A program made the translations under genes and the position numbers. Below are positions 9,266-19,574 of a stretch of DNA of 64,000 nt, piece after piece (within the stretch, counting starts at the first letter, position 1; each line of letters begins with the position of its first letter). The stretch comes from Trebonia sp963785645 (GTDB lineage: Bacteria; Actinomycetota; Actinomycetes; Streptosporangiales; Streptosporangiaceae). Location of the stretch: assembly GCA_963785645.1 (NCBI GenBank), contig CAWAWG010000005.1:62001-126000 (forward strand), read 5' to 3'. Below the pieces are notes generated by a model. That model worked only from the letters and a program-made list of their open reading frames with translations, was not told the DNA's origin and did not search any database.

Positions 9266-9593
9266 ATGATCTTCATTACGGCGAAGTTCCTGATCAAGGC
9301 CGAGGACGCCGACCAGTGGCCCGCGATCGCGGCGGAGTTCACCGAGGCGACGAGGAACGAGGCCGGGTGCCTGTGGTTCGACTGGTCCCGGAGCGTAGCC
9401 AACCCGCAGGAGTACGTGCTCGTCGAGGCATTCCGCGATCAGGCGGCCGGGGTCGCGCACGTAACGTCGGCGCACTTCAAGAAGGCGCAGCAGACGCTGC
9501 CGCAGTACCTGGTGCAGACACCCGCGGATCGTCAACGTCACGGTCCCCCAGGACGACTGGTCCCTGCTCGGCGAGATGGCAGTACCCGAATAA
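9266..9593 (+). CDS. Antibiotic biosynthesis monooxygenase-type protein (one-base frameshift)
   Basis: A small ABM-fold protein related to YgiN quinol monooxygenases. Residues 1-85 (MIFITAKFLIK, ATRNEAGCLWFDWSRS, EYVLVEAFRDQAA, HVTSAHFKK) fit the family. After TLPQYLVQT the reading frame is lost: the family-like ending PRIVNVTVPQDDW...AVPE is present in another frame, reached if one C of CCC at 9521-9523 is removed, and it stops at 9591-9593. The uncorrected frame runs to 9619 with an unrelated Arg-rich tail. Restored length is 108 residues, normal for the family. GGAG lies at 9257-9260 before the ATG. Confidence 0.75.
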
Positions 9594-9604
9594 CAACCGG
9601 GCGG

Positions 9605-9890
9605 CTACCGCACTGCTAGCTGGCCCAGGTGGATGACCTGGAGCAGCGCGTCGCACCAGCGCTCGTCGGCGGGCCGGGGGTCGAAACGGCCCAGGCAGTC
9701 GTTGGCAGCGTCGAGCACAGCGGTGAAGACGGCGTTGTCGACGGCGAACTCGTCGTCGTCGCTCGGTGCCGGTCGCCACCGCCGCCAGTGCGGCCCGGTG
9801 ACGTTCGAGGATGTCCGCGGCCCGCCGCGCCATCGCAAACCCGAGGGTCTCGGCGAGCAGCAGGTGCTGCGTGCCGGAAGCGTCCAGCAT
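9605..9890 (-). CDS. Small protein of unknown function (frameshifted)
   Basis: Two overlapping open frames with strong GC3 bias make one protein of about 94 residues if a single base is removed near 9765-9785. The first half reads MLDASGTQHLLLAETLGFAM then helical ARRAADILERHRAALAAVA; the second half is acidic and ends LLQVIHLGQLAVR. The ATG at 9890 has GGAGGGG nine bases upstream. No domain is recognised; the composition suggests a small helical cytoplasmic protein. It lies downstream of fprA on the same strand. Confidence 0.5.
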
Positions 9891-9980
9891 TTCTAGTCCC
9901 CTCCGCCGAGGTCGTCCCCAGGGCGGCCGGCCGACGGCCGCCGCGGCGCGGAACCGGCCCATCGGCTCCGCGCCGTAACA

Positions 9981-11547
9981 TCATGATGCGAGCGGTAGTG
10001 TCATTCCGGCCGGCGGTGCGGCCGGGCCGCCCGCCGCTACCGGGCGATCCCTGCGTGAGGCGGACCAGATCGCGTCCCGGCTGCGGGAGCTTGACCCGGT
10101 CGCCTCGGCCGAGGGAAGCGGCCAGGTCCTCTTCGGCCGCGGAGATGCGGAGCCAGTCAGCGTAGGAGACCGGCGCCAAGCCGCGCGTCGCTAGCACCGG
10201 CGCCAGTTCGGAGCGGGCGACGGCCCCGCCCGCCGGTTCCTCGGGCTCGGGCACTTCTTCGCCGTCCGGGCGGCGGAGCAGGCCCGGCCGGGTCAGCTTT
10301 CCCTCCCCAACGTCCGGGCCGCCCGCGAGGTCCGCCAGCAGCGCCTGGACGGTCTCCGCCGCGTCGGCCTTGTTGGTGCCGATCACGCCGGTCGGGCCGC
10401 GCTTGAGCCAGCCGGCGACGTACTCACCGGGGAGCGGCTCACCGGAGTCGGACAGGACCCGGCCCGCCGCGTTCGGTACCGTGTACGTCCGCGGGTCGAA
10501 CGGGACACCGGACAGCGGGACGGACTGGTAGCCCACGCTGCGCAGGACCAGCTGCGTGTCAAGGGTCTCGAACTCGCCCGTTCCCTCGAACGCCCCGCTC
10601 TCGGAAAGACGCGTCCGTTCCAGGCGCAGGCCCGCCACCGAGGCGGAGTCCGATTCTTGAATCTCCGTCGGGCGCAGCCAGAAACGCACTCGCAGCTTCC
10701 GTCCCGCGCCGTCCGGGTCGCCGCTCCAGCCGGTCATGGCGACCAGGTTGCCGCGCACCCGGCGATCGGACGTGGCGAGTGCGGTGGACTCGCCCGAGCG
10801 GTCGAAGCCGTCGGCCAGGTCGAGCTCGGCCGGGTCGGTGGACACCTGCACCCCGGGCAGCTCGCCGAGCTCGCGCAGTTCCTTGGTGGTGAACTTGGCG
10901 TGGGCCGGACCACGGCGGCCGATGACATGCACCTCGCGGACCTTGGACGCGCGCAGCGCCTCCATCACCGGCTCGGGAATGTCGGTGTGCTCAAGCTCGG
11001 CCGGGTCCCTGGCCAGGATGCGGGCCACGTCCACCGCCACGTTGCCGACCCCGATGACCGCGACCGACTCGGCGTCGAGGGTGAACGCGCCCGGGTCCAC
11101 GTCGGGGTGACCGCAGTACCAGTTGACGAAGTCGGTCGCCGCGCGGCTGCCGGCCAGGTCCTCGCCGGGGATGCCGAGGCGGCGGTCGCGCATGGCCCCG
11201 GTGGCGTACACGACGGCGTCGTAGGCGGCGAGCAGGTCTTCCCTGGTGACGTCGGTGCCGAAGTGCACGCCGCCGACGAACGTGACGCCGGGCGACTCAA
11301 GGACACGGCGCAGGTAGTTCGCGACGGACTTGATCGACTTATGGTCGGGGGCCACGCCGTAGCGGACCAGGCCGTACGGCGTCGGAAGCCGGTCAAGCAC
11401 GTCCACGCTGACGGTGACGGGATCTGGCAGCAGGGCTGCCTGCTTGACCAGCGCCTCGGCGGTGTAAAGGCCGGCCGGGCCCGACCCGACAACGGCGACT
11501 TTCAACCGGCGCGCATGCGGGATCGAGTCCCCGGAAGACGACTGCAT
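9981..11547 (-). CDS. fprA: FprA-type ferredoxin/adrenodoxin-NADP+ reductase (3' end frameshifted)
   Basis: A flavoprotein passing electrons between NADPH and ferredoxins, often serving cytochromes P450. FAD site: VAVVGSGPAGLYTAEALV near the N-terminus. NADP site: VAVIGVGNVAVDVARIL; VHVIGRRGPAHAKFTTKE and GWLKRGPTGVIGTNKADA are adrenodoxin-reductase signatures. ATG 11547 starts just past the dxs stop at 11558. The family should end shortly after RVKL. As written, the frame runs on to 9616 through the next gene; dropping one C near 10070 gives RVKLRSRDAIWSASRRD and a stop at 9981. I used that end. A linker of about 35 residues before the last helix is longer than usual. Confidence 0.85.
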
Positions 11548-11557
11548 GCTCGTAAAG

Positions 11558-13529
11558 TTACTCGGACAGGCGCTCCCGCGTCGATGTATGTTCCGCCACT
11601 GTGTCCGGGGCGACATTCCCGCCGCCTGACGGCCCTTCGCCTGCCGGTGCCCCCTCCCGGGTACGGCGGGCGACCGCCTCGGTGAGCTGGCGCGCGAGGT
11701 GCTGCGGGGTCAGCCCCGCCGCTTCGAGTATCTCGCCGCGCGCGGCGTGGGTGAGGAACTCCTGCGCGAGACCGAAGGTCTTGACCGGGACGTCAACGTC
11801 GTGGTCGCGCAGCAGCCGCGCCACCGCGTCGCCGAACCCGCCGACCCGGCCGTTGTCCTCGACGGTGGCCACCAGGCGGTGCTGGCGGGCGGCTTCGACG
11901 ATGGCCTCGTCGACCGGCTTGACCCAGCGCGGGTCCACGACCGTCACGCCGATGCCGTGGCCGGCCAGGCGCTGCGCGACCTCGACGCAGGTAACGGACA
12001 TCGGGCCGGCGCCCAGCAGGAGCACGTCGCGGCCCATGCCCTCGGCGGGTGTGGCCAGGACGTCCATCTGGCCGATCTGGCCGACCGCCTCGGCCTCGGC
12101 CCCCACGGTGCCCTTCGGGTAACGGACGACGGTGGGGCCGTCGGCGACGCTGACGGCCTCGTTGAGCAGTTCCGCGACCCGGCTGCCGTCGCGCGGCGCC
12201 GCGACCTTGAGCCCGGGCACCACCTGGAGGATCGAGCCCGTCCCACATGCCGTTGTGGGACGCGCCGTCCGGGCCGGTGACCCCGGCCCGGTCAAGCGTC
12301 ACCGTGACCGGGAGCCGGTGCAGCGCGACATCCATCAGCAGCTGGTCGAACGCACGGTTCAGGAACGTGGCGTAGATCGACACGACCGGGTGCAGGCCCG
12401 CCATCGCCAGGCCGGCGGCCATCGTCATCGCGTGCTGCTCGGCGATGCCGGCGTCGTAGACGCGGTCCGGGTACGCCTTCTTGAACGGGGCCAGGCCCAC
12501 CGGGTGCAGCATCGCGGCGGTAATGCCGACGACGTCAGGCCGGCGGCCGCCGATGGCGACCATTTCCTGCGCGAAGACATCGGTCCACGACATCGTGGGC
12601 GTGACCGGCTTGGCCGGGGTGCCCGGCACCTGGTGGAGGCAGTCCTCCTCGTTCTGCTCAGCGAGGGCGTAGCCGAAGCCCTTGCGCGTGATGACGTGGA
12701 CGAGCACCGGGCCGCCGTACTCGTTGGCCTGGCGCAGGGCGTCCTCGGTCATCTCCTCGTCGTGGCCGTCGATCGGCCCGATGTACTTGATGCCGAGGTC
12801 CTCGAAGAGCACCTGGGGCTGGAGGAAGTCCTTCAGCCCCTTCTTCGCACCGTGCAGGGCGCCGAACAGCGGGCTGCCCACGATCGGCGCGGCCGTGACC
12901 GTGGTCTTGATGAGGTCGAGGACCTGCTCGTAGCGCTGGCTGACCCTGATGGCGGACAGGTGACTGGCGAGGCCGCCGATCGTCGGCTGGTAGGAACGGC
13001 CGTTGTCGTTGACGACGATGACCAGCCGCGAGTCCCGGGCGACGGCGATGTTGTTCAGCGCTTCCCAGGCCATGCCCCCGGTCAGCGCGCCGTCACCGAT
13101 CACCGCGACGACCGTGCGGCCGTGCTCGCCGCGCAGCTTGTACGCCTTGGCCAGGCCGTCCGCGTAGGACAGCGACGTGGAGGCATGGCTGTTCTCCACC
13201 AGGTCGTGCTCGGACTCGTCCCTGCTCGGGTAGCCCGAGAGGCCGCCGGACTGCCGCAGCGTGTGGAACTCGCGGTGCCGGCCGGTGAGCAGCTTGTGCA
13301 CATACGACTGGTGCCCGGTGTCGAAGACGAGCTTGTCCTTGGGCGAGTCGAACACCCGGTGCAGCGCGATGGTCAGCTCCACCACGCCGAGGTTCGGGCC
13401 CAGGTGCCCGCTGGTCCTCGTTACCGTCTCCACCAGGACGTCACGGATCTCGGCGGCCAGGAGGCTCAACTGCTCCTGAGTGAGGTCCTTGAGGTCCTGC
13501 GGGCCGTTAATGCGCTCAAGCAAGGTCAC
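11558..13529 (-). CDS. dxs: 1-Deoxy-D-xylulose-5-phosphate synthase (frameshifted)
   Basis: First enzyme of the MEP isoprenoid pathway: condenses pyruvate and glyceraldehyde 3-phosphate using thiamine diphosphate. Present are the early HLGPNLGVVELTIALH region, the ThDP motif VIGDGALTGGMAWEALNN, YIGPIDGHD, AGIAEQHAMTMAAGLA and DRAGVTGPDGASHNG. After GMWD the frame is lost. Removing one G of the run near 12238-12240 joins SILQVVPGLKVAAPRD, RYPKG, VVDPRWVKPVD and the normal C-terminus, giving 656 residues. An essential gene broken by one base in a G run points to a sequence error unless a second dxs exists elsewhere. The GTG start has GGGAG six bases upstream. Confidence 0.93.
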
Positions 13530-13569
13530 GGCGGCTCCCTCATGCGGCTTTCCCCGATGGATTACCCGA

Positions 13570-13575
13570 TACTAG
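13570..13575 (-). promoter_or_regulatory. Possible dxs -10 box
   Basis: TAGTAT read on the minus strand, about 40 bases upstream of the dxs start codon, fits TANNNT. No good -35 was seen at normal spacing, which would fit regulation through the upstream dyad. Position-based inference. Confidence 0.35.
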
Positions 13576-13611
13576 TGGCGGTCATCCCTGCCGGTCTCGC
13601 GGGCATGGTGA

Positions 13612-13637
13612 GTTAACCGACACACGTGTCGGTTAAC
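13612..13637. promoter_or_regulatory. Perfect 11-base inverted repeat upstream of dxs (operator candidate)
   Basis: Arms GTTAACCGACA (13612-13622) and TGTCGGTTAAC (13627-13637) flank a four-base centre. The size and symmetry are those of a dimeric TetR/MarR-type operator. It lies about 83 bases upstream of the dxs start and just upstream of the putative -10 box. Which regulator binds is unknown; no regulator gene is adjacent. Confidence 0.6.
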
Positions 13638-14271
13638 GTCACAGTTCTCGCAGCTCAGTGCCGTTCCCCAGCTGTCCGCGGTTTCCCCGCGCCGGTCTAC
13701 TCAGCTCCGGTGAACGGCATAAACCACGATAAATATCCCGAACGAATCCGGCCTGCTCTCCAGCGTTCACTGCCGTAAACGCCGTGCGAGCCTTTTCACG
13801 GCACCGGCGGGAATAATTTCCCAATCTGATATCCGGACAGCCAGGCGCTTCGCGCTTCTTGCTGTTATCCGTCAGGTAGCGCACGTCGCCGAACATGGAT
13901 GCGCGCTTGGCGTCGCCATAGCCCAATATCAGGAACTCAGAAAACCGCTGTGACTGGTGATGAAGCTCGCCCTTCCCGGTCAGGGCGCCGGCAGCGGCGC
14001 CGGCGGGCATAGGGCCATTTCGTGTTCGAAAAATCATATCAAAACGGGCATCTACCCGTCAGTACTGGCCCTATGCCGCCGGCAACCGGAGAGCGCGCCC
14101 CGGGACGCCCGTGAGCAGGCCACCGAACCAACCCCAGAACTTCCTGGCATTGCGCCCTAGCCACGCCAAACGCACATCCATTCGCCCGGCTGGCCGGCAG
14201 CCGAGCAGCCAGCCTTTCGTCTCTTGCTGTTAGCAACGACTAAGCGCCGGACGGCGGTTAGGCGTGTGCTT

Positions 14272-14307
14272 GAACGACCGCAGTCAGCCGCGGTCGTTCG
14301 GGATAAT
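14272..14307. repeat. 3'-flank hairpin element, copy A
   Basis: GAACGACCGC (14272-14281) pairs perfectly with GCGGTCGTTC (14290-14299) around an eight-base loop AGTCAGCC, and is followed by GGGATAAT. Read on the minus strand it lies 44 bases after the quinone oxidoreductase stop, so it may act as a terminator or mRNA 3' stabiliser. It shares loop and flank with the copy at 24882-24918. Confidence 0.6.
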
Positions 14308-14350
14308 CTCGGGGGTTGTTCGGGGAGGCCGCCGCGGGGCGGGGACCGGG

Positions 14351-15313
<963 letters not shown>

Positions 15314-15423
15314 CACGTCACGTCCCTTCACGCTTGCCGCCAGGTACTCCCTATCACGTCTCGGCCCGGCGGCCGAAAGCGGCTCCCGGGTCCGCACCCG
15401 GACCGCGCGCCGGTCCGGGTGGG

Positions 15424-16494
15424 TCAGCTGCGGTACCCGGCGGTGGTGAGGCCGAAGAGGGCCGCGGCGTTGCCGCTCAAGATCGCGGTGAGGTCCGCGG
15501 CGGGCAGGCCGGCCGCGGCGGCCCGCTCGACGGGGTCGGTGACGCCCATGTCGAAGGGGTAGTCGGTGCCGAGTACCACCTTGTCGGAACCGACCACCTC
15601 CACGAGGTGGCGCAGGGCCTGCGGGGTGTAGACGAGGGCGTCGTACCAGATCCGGCGCAGGTAGGAGCTGGGCGGGGCCGCGCAGCCGCGGGCATCGGGC
15701 CGCTGCGACCACGCCTGGTCCGAGCGGCCGATGTAAGTCGGCAGGAACCCGCCGCCGTGCGCGGCGAGCAGCTTCAGCCCGGGGTGCCGGTCCAGGGTGC
15801 CCGCGAAGATCAGGTGGGACAGGGCGAGTGCGGTTTCGGCCGGCTGACCGAAGGTGTTGCCGAGGAAATACGCGCCCAGCCGGGCGCCGAGGCTGCAGCC
15901 CCAGGGGTGGATGAAGACCACGGCACCGAGTCCGGCGGCCGCCTCCCACACCGGTTCGAACACCGGGTCGGCCAGCTCGCGGCCGTCCACGCTGGTCGCG
16001 ACGCTGACGCCGCTGAGTCCGAGTTCGGTGACGGCGCGCTCCAGTTCGCGCACCGCCAGCTCCGGGTGCTGAAGCGGGAGCGTGCCAAGCCCGTAGAGCC
16101 GGCCCGCTCCTTGCGCGCAGTGCGCGGCGACGGCCTCGTTGGTCACGGAAGTCAGCTTGCCGGCCAGCTCCGGCTCGGCCCAGTACCGGTGCATCGGCAT
16201 CGGGCCCACGACCTGCACGTCCACCCCGATGGCGTCGAGGTCCGCGAGGCGCCGCTCGACCGAGGTGAGCTGCGGCCGTACCCGCCTGAGCTGCGCGTGG
16301 TTGACCGCGGCGGACTCCGCGCTGAACGAGGCCAGCTCGGCCGCCGCGTCGGCGGCCTCGCGCGGGTGCCCGTCCGCGAGGGCACCCGCCTCGGGGACGA
16401 GCAGGTGACCGTGGGTGTCGACCACCGGCTTGGCCGTTTTTACCGGGTTGCCGGGGTTCACCAGGCGGCCGGGGTTCACCGGCCGGGTCGCCAT
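15424..16494 (-). CDS. Amidohydrolase-2 family protein (ACMSD/decarboxylase-like)
   Basis: Metal-dependent TIM-barrel enzyme of the family that includes aminocarboxymuconate-semialdehyde and gamma-resorcylate decarboxylases. Metal and active-site residues are visible: the HGH of VDTHGHLL near residue 28, the His of FIHPWGCSLG, the His of LLAAHGGGFLP and the Asp of GTDYPFDMG. At 356 residues the length is normal. The start overlaps the upstream monooxygenase stop by one base (TGATG), so translation is coupled. In an operon with ring-hydroxylating and ring-cleaving enzymes, decarboxylation or hydrolysis of a ring-derived acid is the likely job; substrate unknown. Confidence 0.85.
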   Translation of the reverse strand: MATRPVNPGRLVNPGNPVKTAKPVVDTHGHLLVPEAGALADGHPREAADAAAELASFSAESAAVNHAQLRRVRPQLTSVERRLADLDAIGVDVQVVGPMPMHRYWAEPELAGKLTSVTNEAVAAHCAQGAGRLYGLGTLPLQHPELAVRELERAVTELGLSGVSVATSVDGRELADPVFEPVWEAAAGLGAVVFIHPWGCSLGARLGAYFLGNTFGQPAETALALSHLIFAGTLDRHPGLKLLAAHGGGFLPTYIGRSDQAWSQRPDARGCAAPPSSYLRRIWYDALVYTPQALRHLVEVVGSDKVVLGTDYPFDMGVTDPVERAAAAGLPAADLTAILSGNAAALFGLTTAGYRS

Positions 16495-17624
16495 CAGGCC
16501 TCCGCGGCGGCGATGAAGCCGAGGGTGGAATTCATGGTCCTGGCGACGTCTGCCTCCGTATGCGGCTCAAGGCCCCGCTCCCAGCGGACGAGCTGTATCG
16601 AGTTGCGGACGACAATCTCGACCCGCGGCATCCGCCGGGCCATGAAGGCCGGCAGCGCCTGCTCAACCGGGAGGCTCCCGGTGACGAGTTCGGCGAGTAC
16701 CACGGCGTCCTCGGCGCACATGGCCGCGCCCTGGGCGATCAGCGGCGGGCAGGCGTGCGCGGCATCGCCGATCACGATCGCCCGGCCCCGGTACCACGGG
16801 TCGTTTACCAGCAGCCACTCGATCCTGGTGTGCGAGACGCTGGAGTCCGCGCCGATGGTTTCGCGGATCTTCCCCCACGTGCCGCCGTACCCCTGCGACC
16901 GCTCGTACATCAGCTGCCAGGCCGGGCCGGCGCCGAAGTCACGCTGCACCCCGTCGGTGTCCAAGACGTAGGCGTAGCACTGATCCGCCGATATCGGGCT
17001 GTACCCGGCCTTGTACCTGGGGCCGCCGTAGTACAACTCGGCGCAGTCCACCTCCGGTGGCCGGCCGGCGACGACCCGCCAGATAGACATGCCGCTCCGC
17101 TGCGGCGTGGTGGTGATGCCGAGCATGGCCCGGACCGTGGACCTGACGCCGTCCGCGCCGACGACCAGGTCGTAGCCGCCGGTGCTGCCGTCGGTGAATT
17201 CCGCGTACGCCCGCCGTGCGTCCTGGCCGATCGCACGGACGCTCAGGCCGAGCCGGACGGTGACGCCCGCCGCGTACACGTGGTCGCACAGCACCGCCTG
17301 CAGGTCCGAGCGGAGCGCGCCGAGCGTCGAGGGCAGTGCGGGGCCACCGGTGTGCGGGGTGGGCACCTCGGCGATCAGCGTTCCGTCGGCCTGCCGCATC
17401 CGCAGCCGGTTGAACGGCACGCCCCGGTCGAGAACCTCACCGAGCACGCCCACCTTGTCCAGCGCCGCGAGCAGGTTGCCGTGCACGGTGATCCCGTGGC
17501 CGACACCGTGCCACAGCGGGCTGACTTCGGCCAGCTCCACACTGACCCCGCGCCGCGCGAGTGCGAGAGCCAGCACGCTGCCGGTTATCCCGCCGCCGAC
17601 AACCAGCACCGACGACACGGTCAC
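16494..17624 (-). CDS. FAD-dependent aromatic-type monooxygenase (PHBH fold)
   Basis: Group A flavin monooxygenase, hydroxylating an aromatic or quinone-like substrate with NAD(P)H and O2. Motifs: FAD-binding GGGITGSVLALALARRG at the N-terminus, the DG motif GADGVRSTVRAML near residue 155, and the FAD ribityl motif IVIGDAAHACPPLIAQGA near 270. At 376 residues it is compact and lacks the C-terminal thioredoxin-like domain of phenol hydroxylases. It overlaps the oxidase upstream by four bases and the amidohydrolase downstream by one. Confidence 0.9.
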   Translation of the reverse strand: MTVSSVLVVGGGITGSVLALALARRGVSVELAEVSPLWHGVGHGITVHGNLLAALDKVGVLGEVLDRGVPFNRLRMRQADGTLIAEVPTPHTGGPALPSTLGALRSDLQAVLCDHVYAAGVTVRLGLSVRAIGQDARRAYAEFTDGSTGGYDLVVGADGVRSTVRAMLGITTTPQRSGMSIWRVVAGRPPEVDCAELYYGGPRYKAGYSPISADQCYAYVLDTDGVQRDFGAGPAWQLMYERSQGYGGTWGKIRETIGADSSVSHTRIEWLLVNDPWYRGRAIVIGDAAHACPPLIAQGAAMCAEDAVVLAELVTGSLPVEQALPAFMARRMPRVEIVVRNSIQLVRWERGLEPHTEADVARTMNSTLGFIAAAEA

Positions 17625-19059
17625 GGCGCGCTCCCGTCTTCTTGTTCCCCCGTCATGGTGCCCGGGCCGGTCGCGGCGGCGGGCGCGTTCAGCCGGGTCG
17701 GATCGGGGCAGTCGTAGCCGGGGAACAGCCCGTCCGGGTCACGGTCCGCGCGGATCCGGCGGAACTGGTCCCAGGCGGCGTCGCTCATGAACCGGTCCGG
17801 CCGCACGGTGAAGTCACTGTCCCCCAGATAGCAGCCGACCGAGAACGGGGTGAGCCGGCGCATGGTGTCATCGACCCATGACCGGCAAGAACCGTCCTGG
17901 GCGGGCGACTCGCCGACAACGTAGGCGGCGAAGTAGATGTCGCTCTGCACGGACAGCGCCATGTCAGTGAGCCCGGTCTCCGACACCGGGCGCGCGGGCA
18001 GGTGCGCGAGATCGAACCAGAGCGAGAACGACTTCTTCGTCGGCAGGCCGGTGAACGCGGGTGTCATCGCGGCGATCAGCTCCTCGCGCGGCCCGGTGAG
18101 GTAGGCGTTGTCGGCGAAGTAGCGGTGCCCCTCCGGGTTGGCGCGCAGCTGCTCCGCGCGCAGTTCTCCCATCGTCACGGGCTGAGCGATCATGCTGACC
18201 AGGGCGTTGCCCGCGACCGGGCAGGTGTCAAGCGCGCGCAGCGACGACGGCCCGCCGTCGAAGCTGACCCCGTCCACCACCAGCGCCGGGCCGGGCCCGG
18301 CCGGTACCCCGTCGCGGCGAGGGGGGGTCATGGCCACCGCCACCAGCTCGACCGACGGCGGCACGTCGTGCCGCGCGGCGTGCAGCCAGTGCAGGACCTC
18401 GGCCGCCATCGACGGCGGGTACACGTACGTGGACCGGGTGAGCTCGCGGTACCGCGGCCTGGTTCGCAGCCGGAACGCGGTCACCACGCCGAAGAACCCG
18501 GGACCGGAACCGCGGGCCGCCCAGAACAGGTCGGAGTTCGAGGTTTCATCGCACCAGACGATGTCGCCGGACGCGGTCACCACCCGGACCGATTCGATCG
18601 ACTCGGCCGCCCAGCCCCAGCCCCGGCAGTTCCAGCCCATCCCGCCCTGGAGCAGGAACCCGCCGATCCCGACGGTCGGGCAGTGCCCGCCGGCGAAGAA
18701 CCGCCCGTGGCCGGCCAGGAACGGATCGAGGTCGAGACCGCCGCGCACCGCCGGTCCGACGGTAACGATCCCGGTCTTCTCGTCGTAATCCATGCCGGTG
18801 AACGCCGCGAGGTCGATGAGCAGGGTGTCGTCGCGCAGGGACCAGGCCGCCCAGCTGTGCCCGCCCGCCCGGACGGCGACCCGCAGCCCTTCCGCCGCCG
18901 CGAGGCGCACCCCGGCCGCCACGTCGGCGGCATCGGCTGCGCGGAGCACCGCGGCGGGCCTGCGGCCGGCCTGCGCTGGTTGAAGATCCGGCTGACCGCG
19001 GCGTCCGCGAATCCGGCTTCGCCTGCCCGCAGGAACTGCCCGGCCGGCGATGCGGTCAC
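17621..19059 (-). CDS. Berberine-bridge-type FAD-linked oxidase (frameshifted)
   Basis: A PCMH-fold oxidase with (possibly bicovalent) FAD, of the family that oxidises alkaloids, sugars and polyketides. Key segments: VRAGGHSWAAWSL (His that usually binds FAD), GIVTVGPAVRGG, GGHCPTVGIGGFLLQGGMGW, and the C-terminal WDQFRRIRADRDPDGLF. Here Cys of GGHC could be the second FAD link. The GTG start at 19059 overlaps the VOC gene stop (GTGA). From it the frame reads SRIFNQRRPAAG and then needs one extra base near 18957-18961 to join PAAVLRAADAADVA. Restored length is 479 residues. Confidence 0.87.
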
Positions 19060-19475
19060 GCGGCATCCGTCGGCGGGGCCGGCGCGACCAGTTCGATGAG
19101 GTTGCCGTCCGGGTCGGTGACGAAGGCCATCCGCATGCCCGGCTCCGGGGAGTCGCGCGGATCCCAGACCGCGCCTGCCCCGTGCTCAAGGAGCCGGGCG
19201 TAGGCGGCGTCGAGATCGCTGACCCGGAAGCACACGTGGTTGAACCCCTGGACCGCGTTGGCCGCGGGCGGGTCGGCCTTGGGCACGCCCGGGACGGATC
19301 CGGCCAGCTCGATCAGCTCTACGCCGGTGTCGCCGTCGCCGAGCGCGAACCCGCCGCGCAGCTTGAGCGGCGGGACCTCAAACTGGTAACCCGGGCGCAA
19401 GCCGAGCGCCGCGCAGTACCAGACCAGCGAGCGGTCCAGGTCCGGAACGCTGATCCCGGCATGGTGCATTCTCAT
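19056..19475 (-). CDS. VOC superfamily (glyoxalase/dioxygenase-fold) protein
   Basis: A 139-residue two-module vicinal-oxygen-chelate protein. Candidate metal ligands are the His of MHHAGISVPDL near the N-terminus, the Glu of VELIELAG, the His of FNHVCFRVSD and the Glu of GNLIELVAP. It is closest in look to small glyoxalase/bleomycin-resistance or methylmalonyl-CoA epimerase-type proteins; activity is uncertain. The ATG at 19475 with GAGGA eight bases upstream is preferred to the upstream start at 19502. It ends in a GTGA overlap with the oxidase gene, placing it in the same operon. Confidence 0.8.
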   Translation of the reverse strand: MRMHHAGISVPDLDRSLVWYCAALGLRPGYQFEVPPLKLRGGFALGDGDTGVELIELAGSVPGVPKADPPAANAVQGFNHVCFRVSDLDAAYARLLEHGAGAVWDPRDSPEPGMRMAFVTDPDGNLIELVAPAPPTDAA

Positions 19476-19574
19476 CGGGCAGTCCTCGTGTCCTGTTCTC
19501 AAGCGCCGGGTCGCGAACCGCGAATCATGAAATATCCGTGGCTGAGCTTCCTGACCGGTCCGAACGGGTCCGGG

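Larger units (their letters stand above)
13530..14350 (-). other. Long intergenic region with operator and repeat elements
   Basis: About 820 bases without a convincing gene. It contains the putative dxs promoter and dyad, one copy of the TATCCCGAACG element (13734-13744), the 17-base repeat at 13853-13869, a related TCTTGCTGTTA at about 14219-14232 and the hairpin at 14272-14299. GC content falls well below the surroundings in 13700-13950. An open frame at 13639-14037 (minus) lacks family resemblance and coding bias, so I do not call it a gene. Confidence 0.6.

Noticed and set aside
12230..12245. Programmed ribosomal frameshift in dxs
   Set aside because: No slippery heptamer and similar single-base shifts occur in many unrelated genes here; sequence error is simpler.
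13639..14037. 132-residue minus-strand open frame in the intergenic region
   Set aside because: Lower GC, no third-position bias, no ribosome site or domain; it also contains repeat elements.
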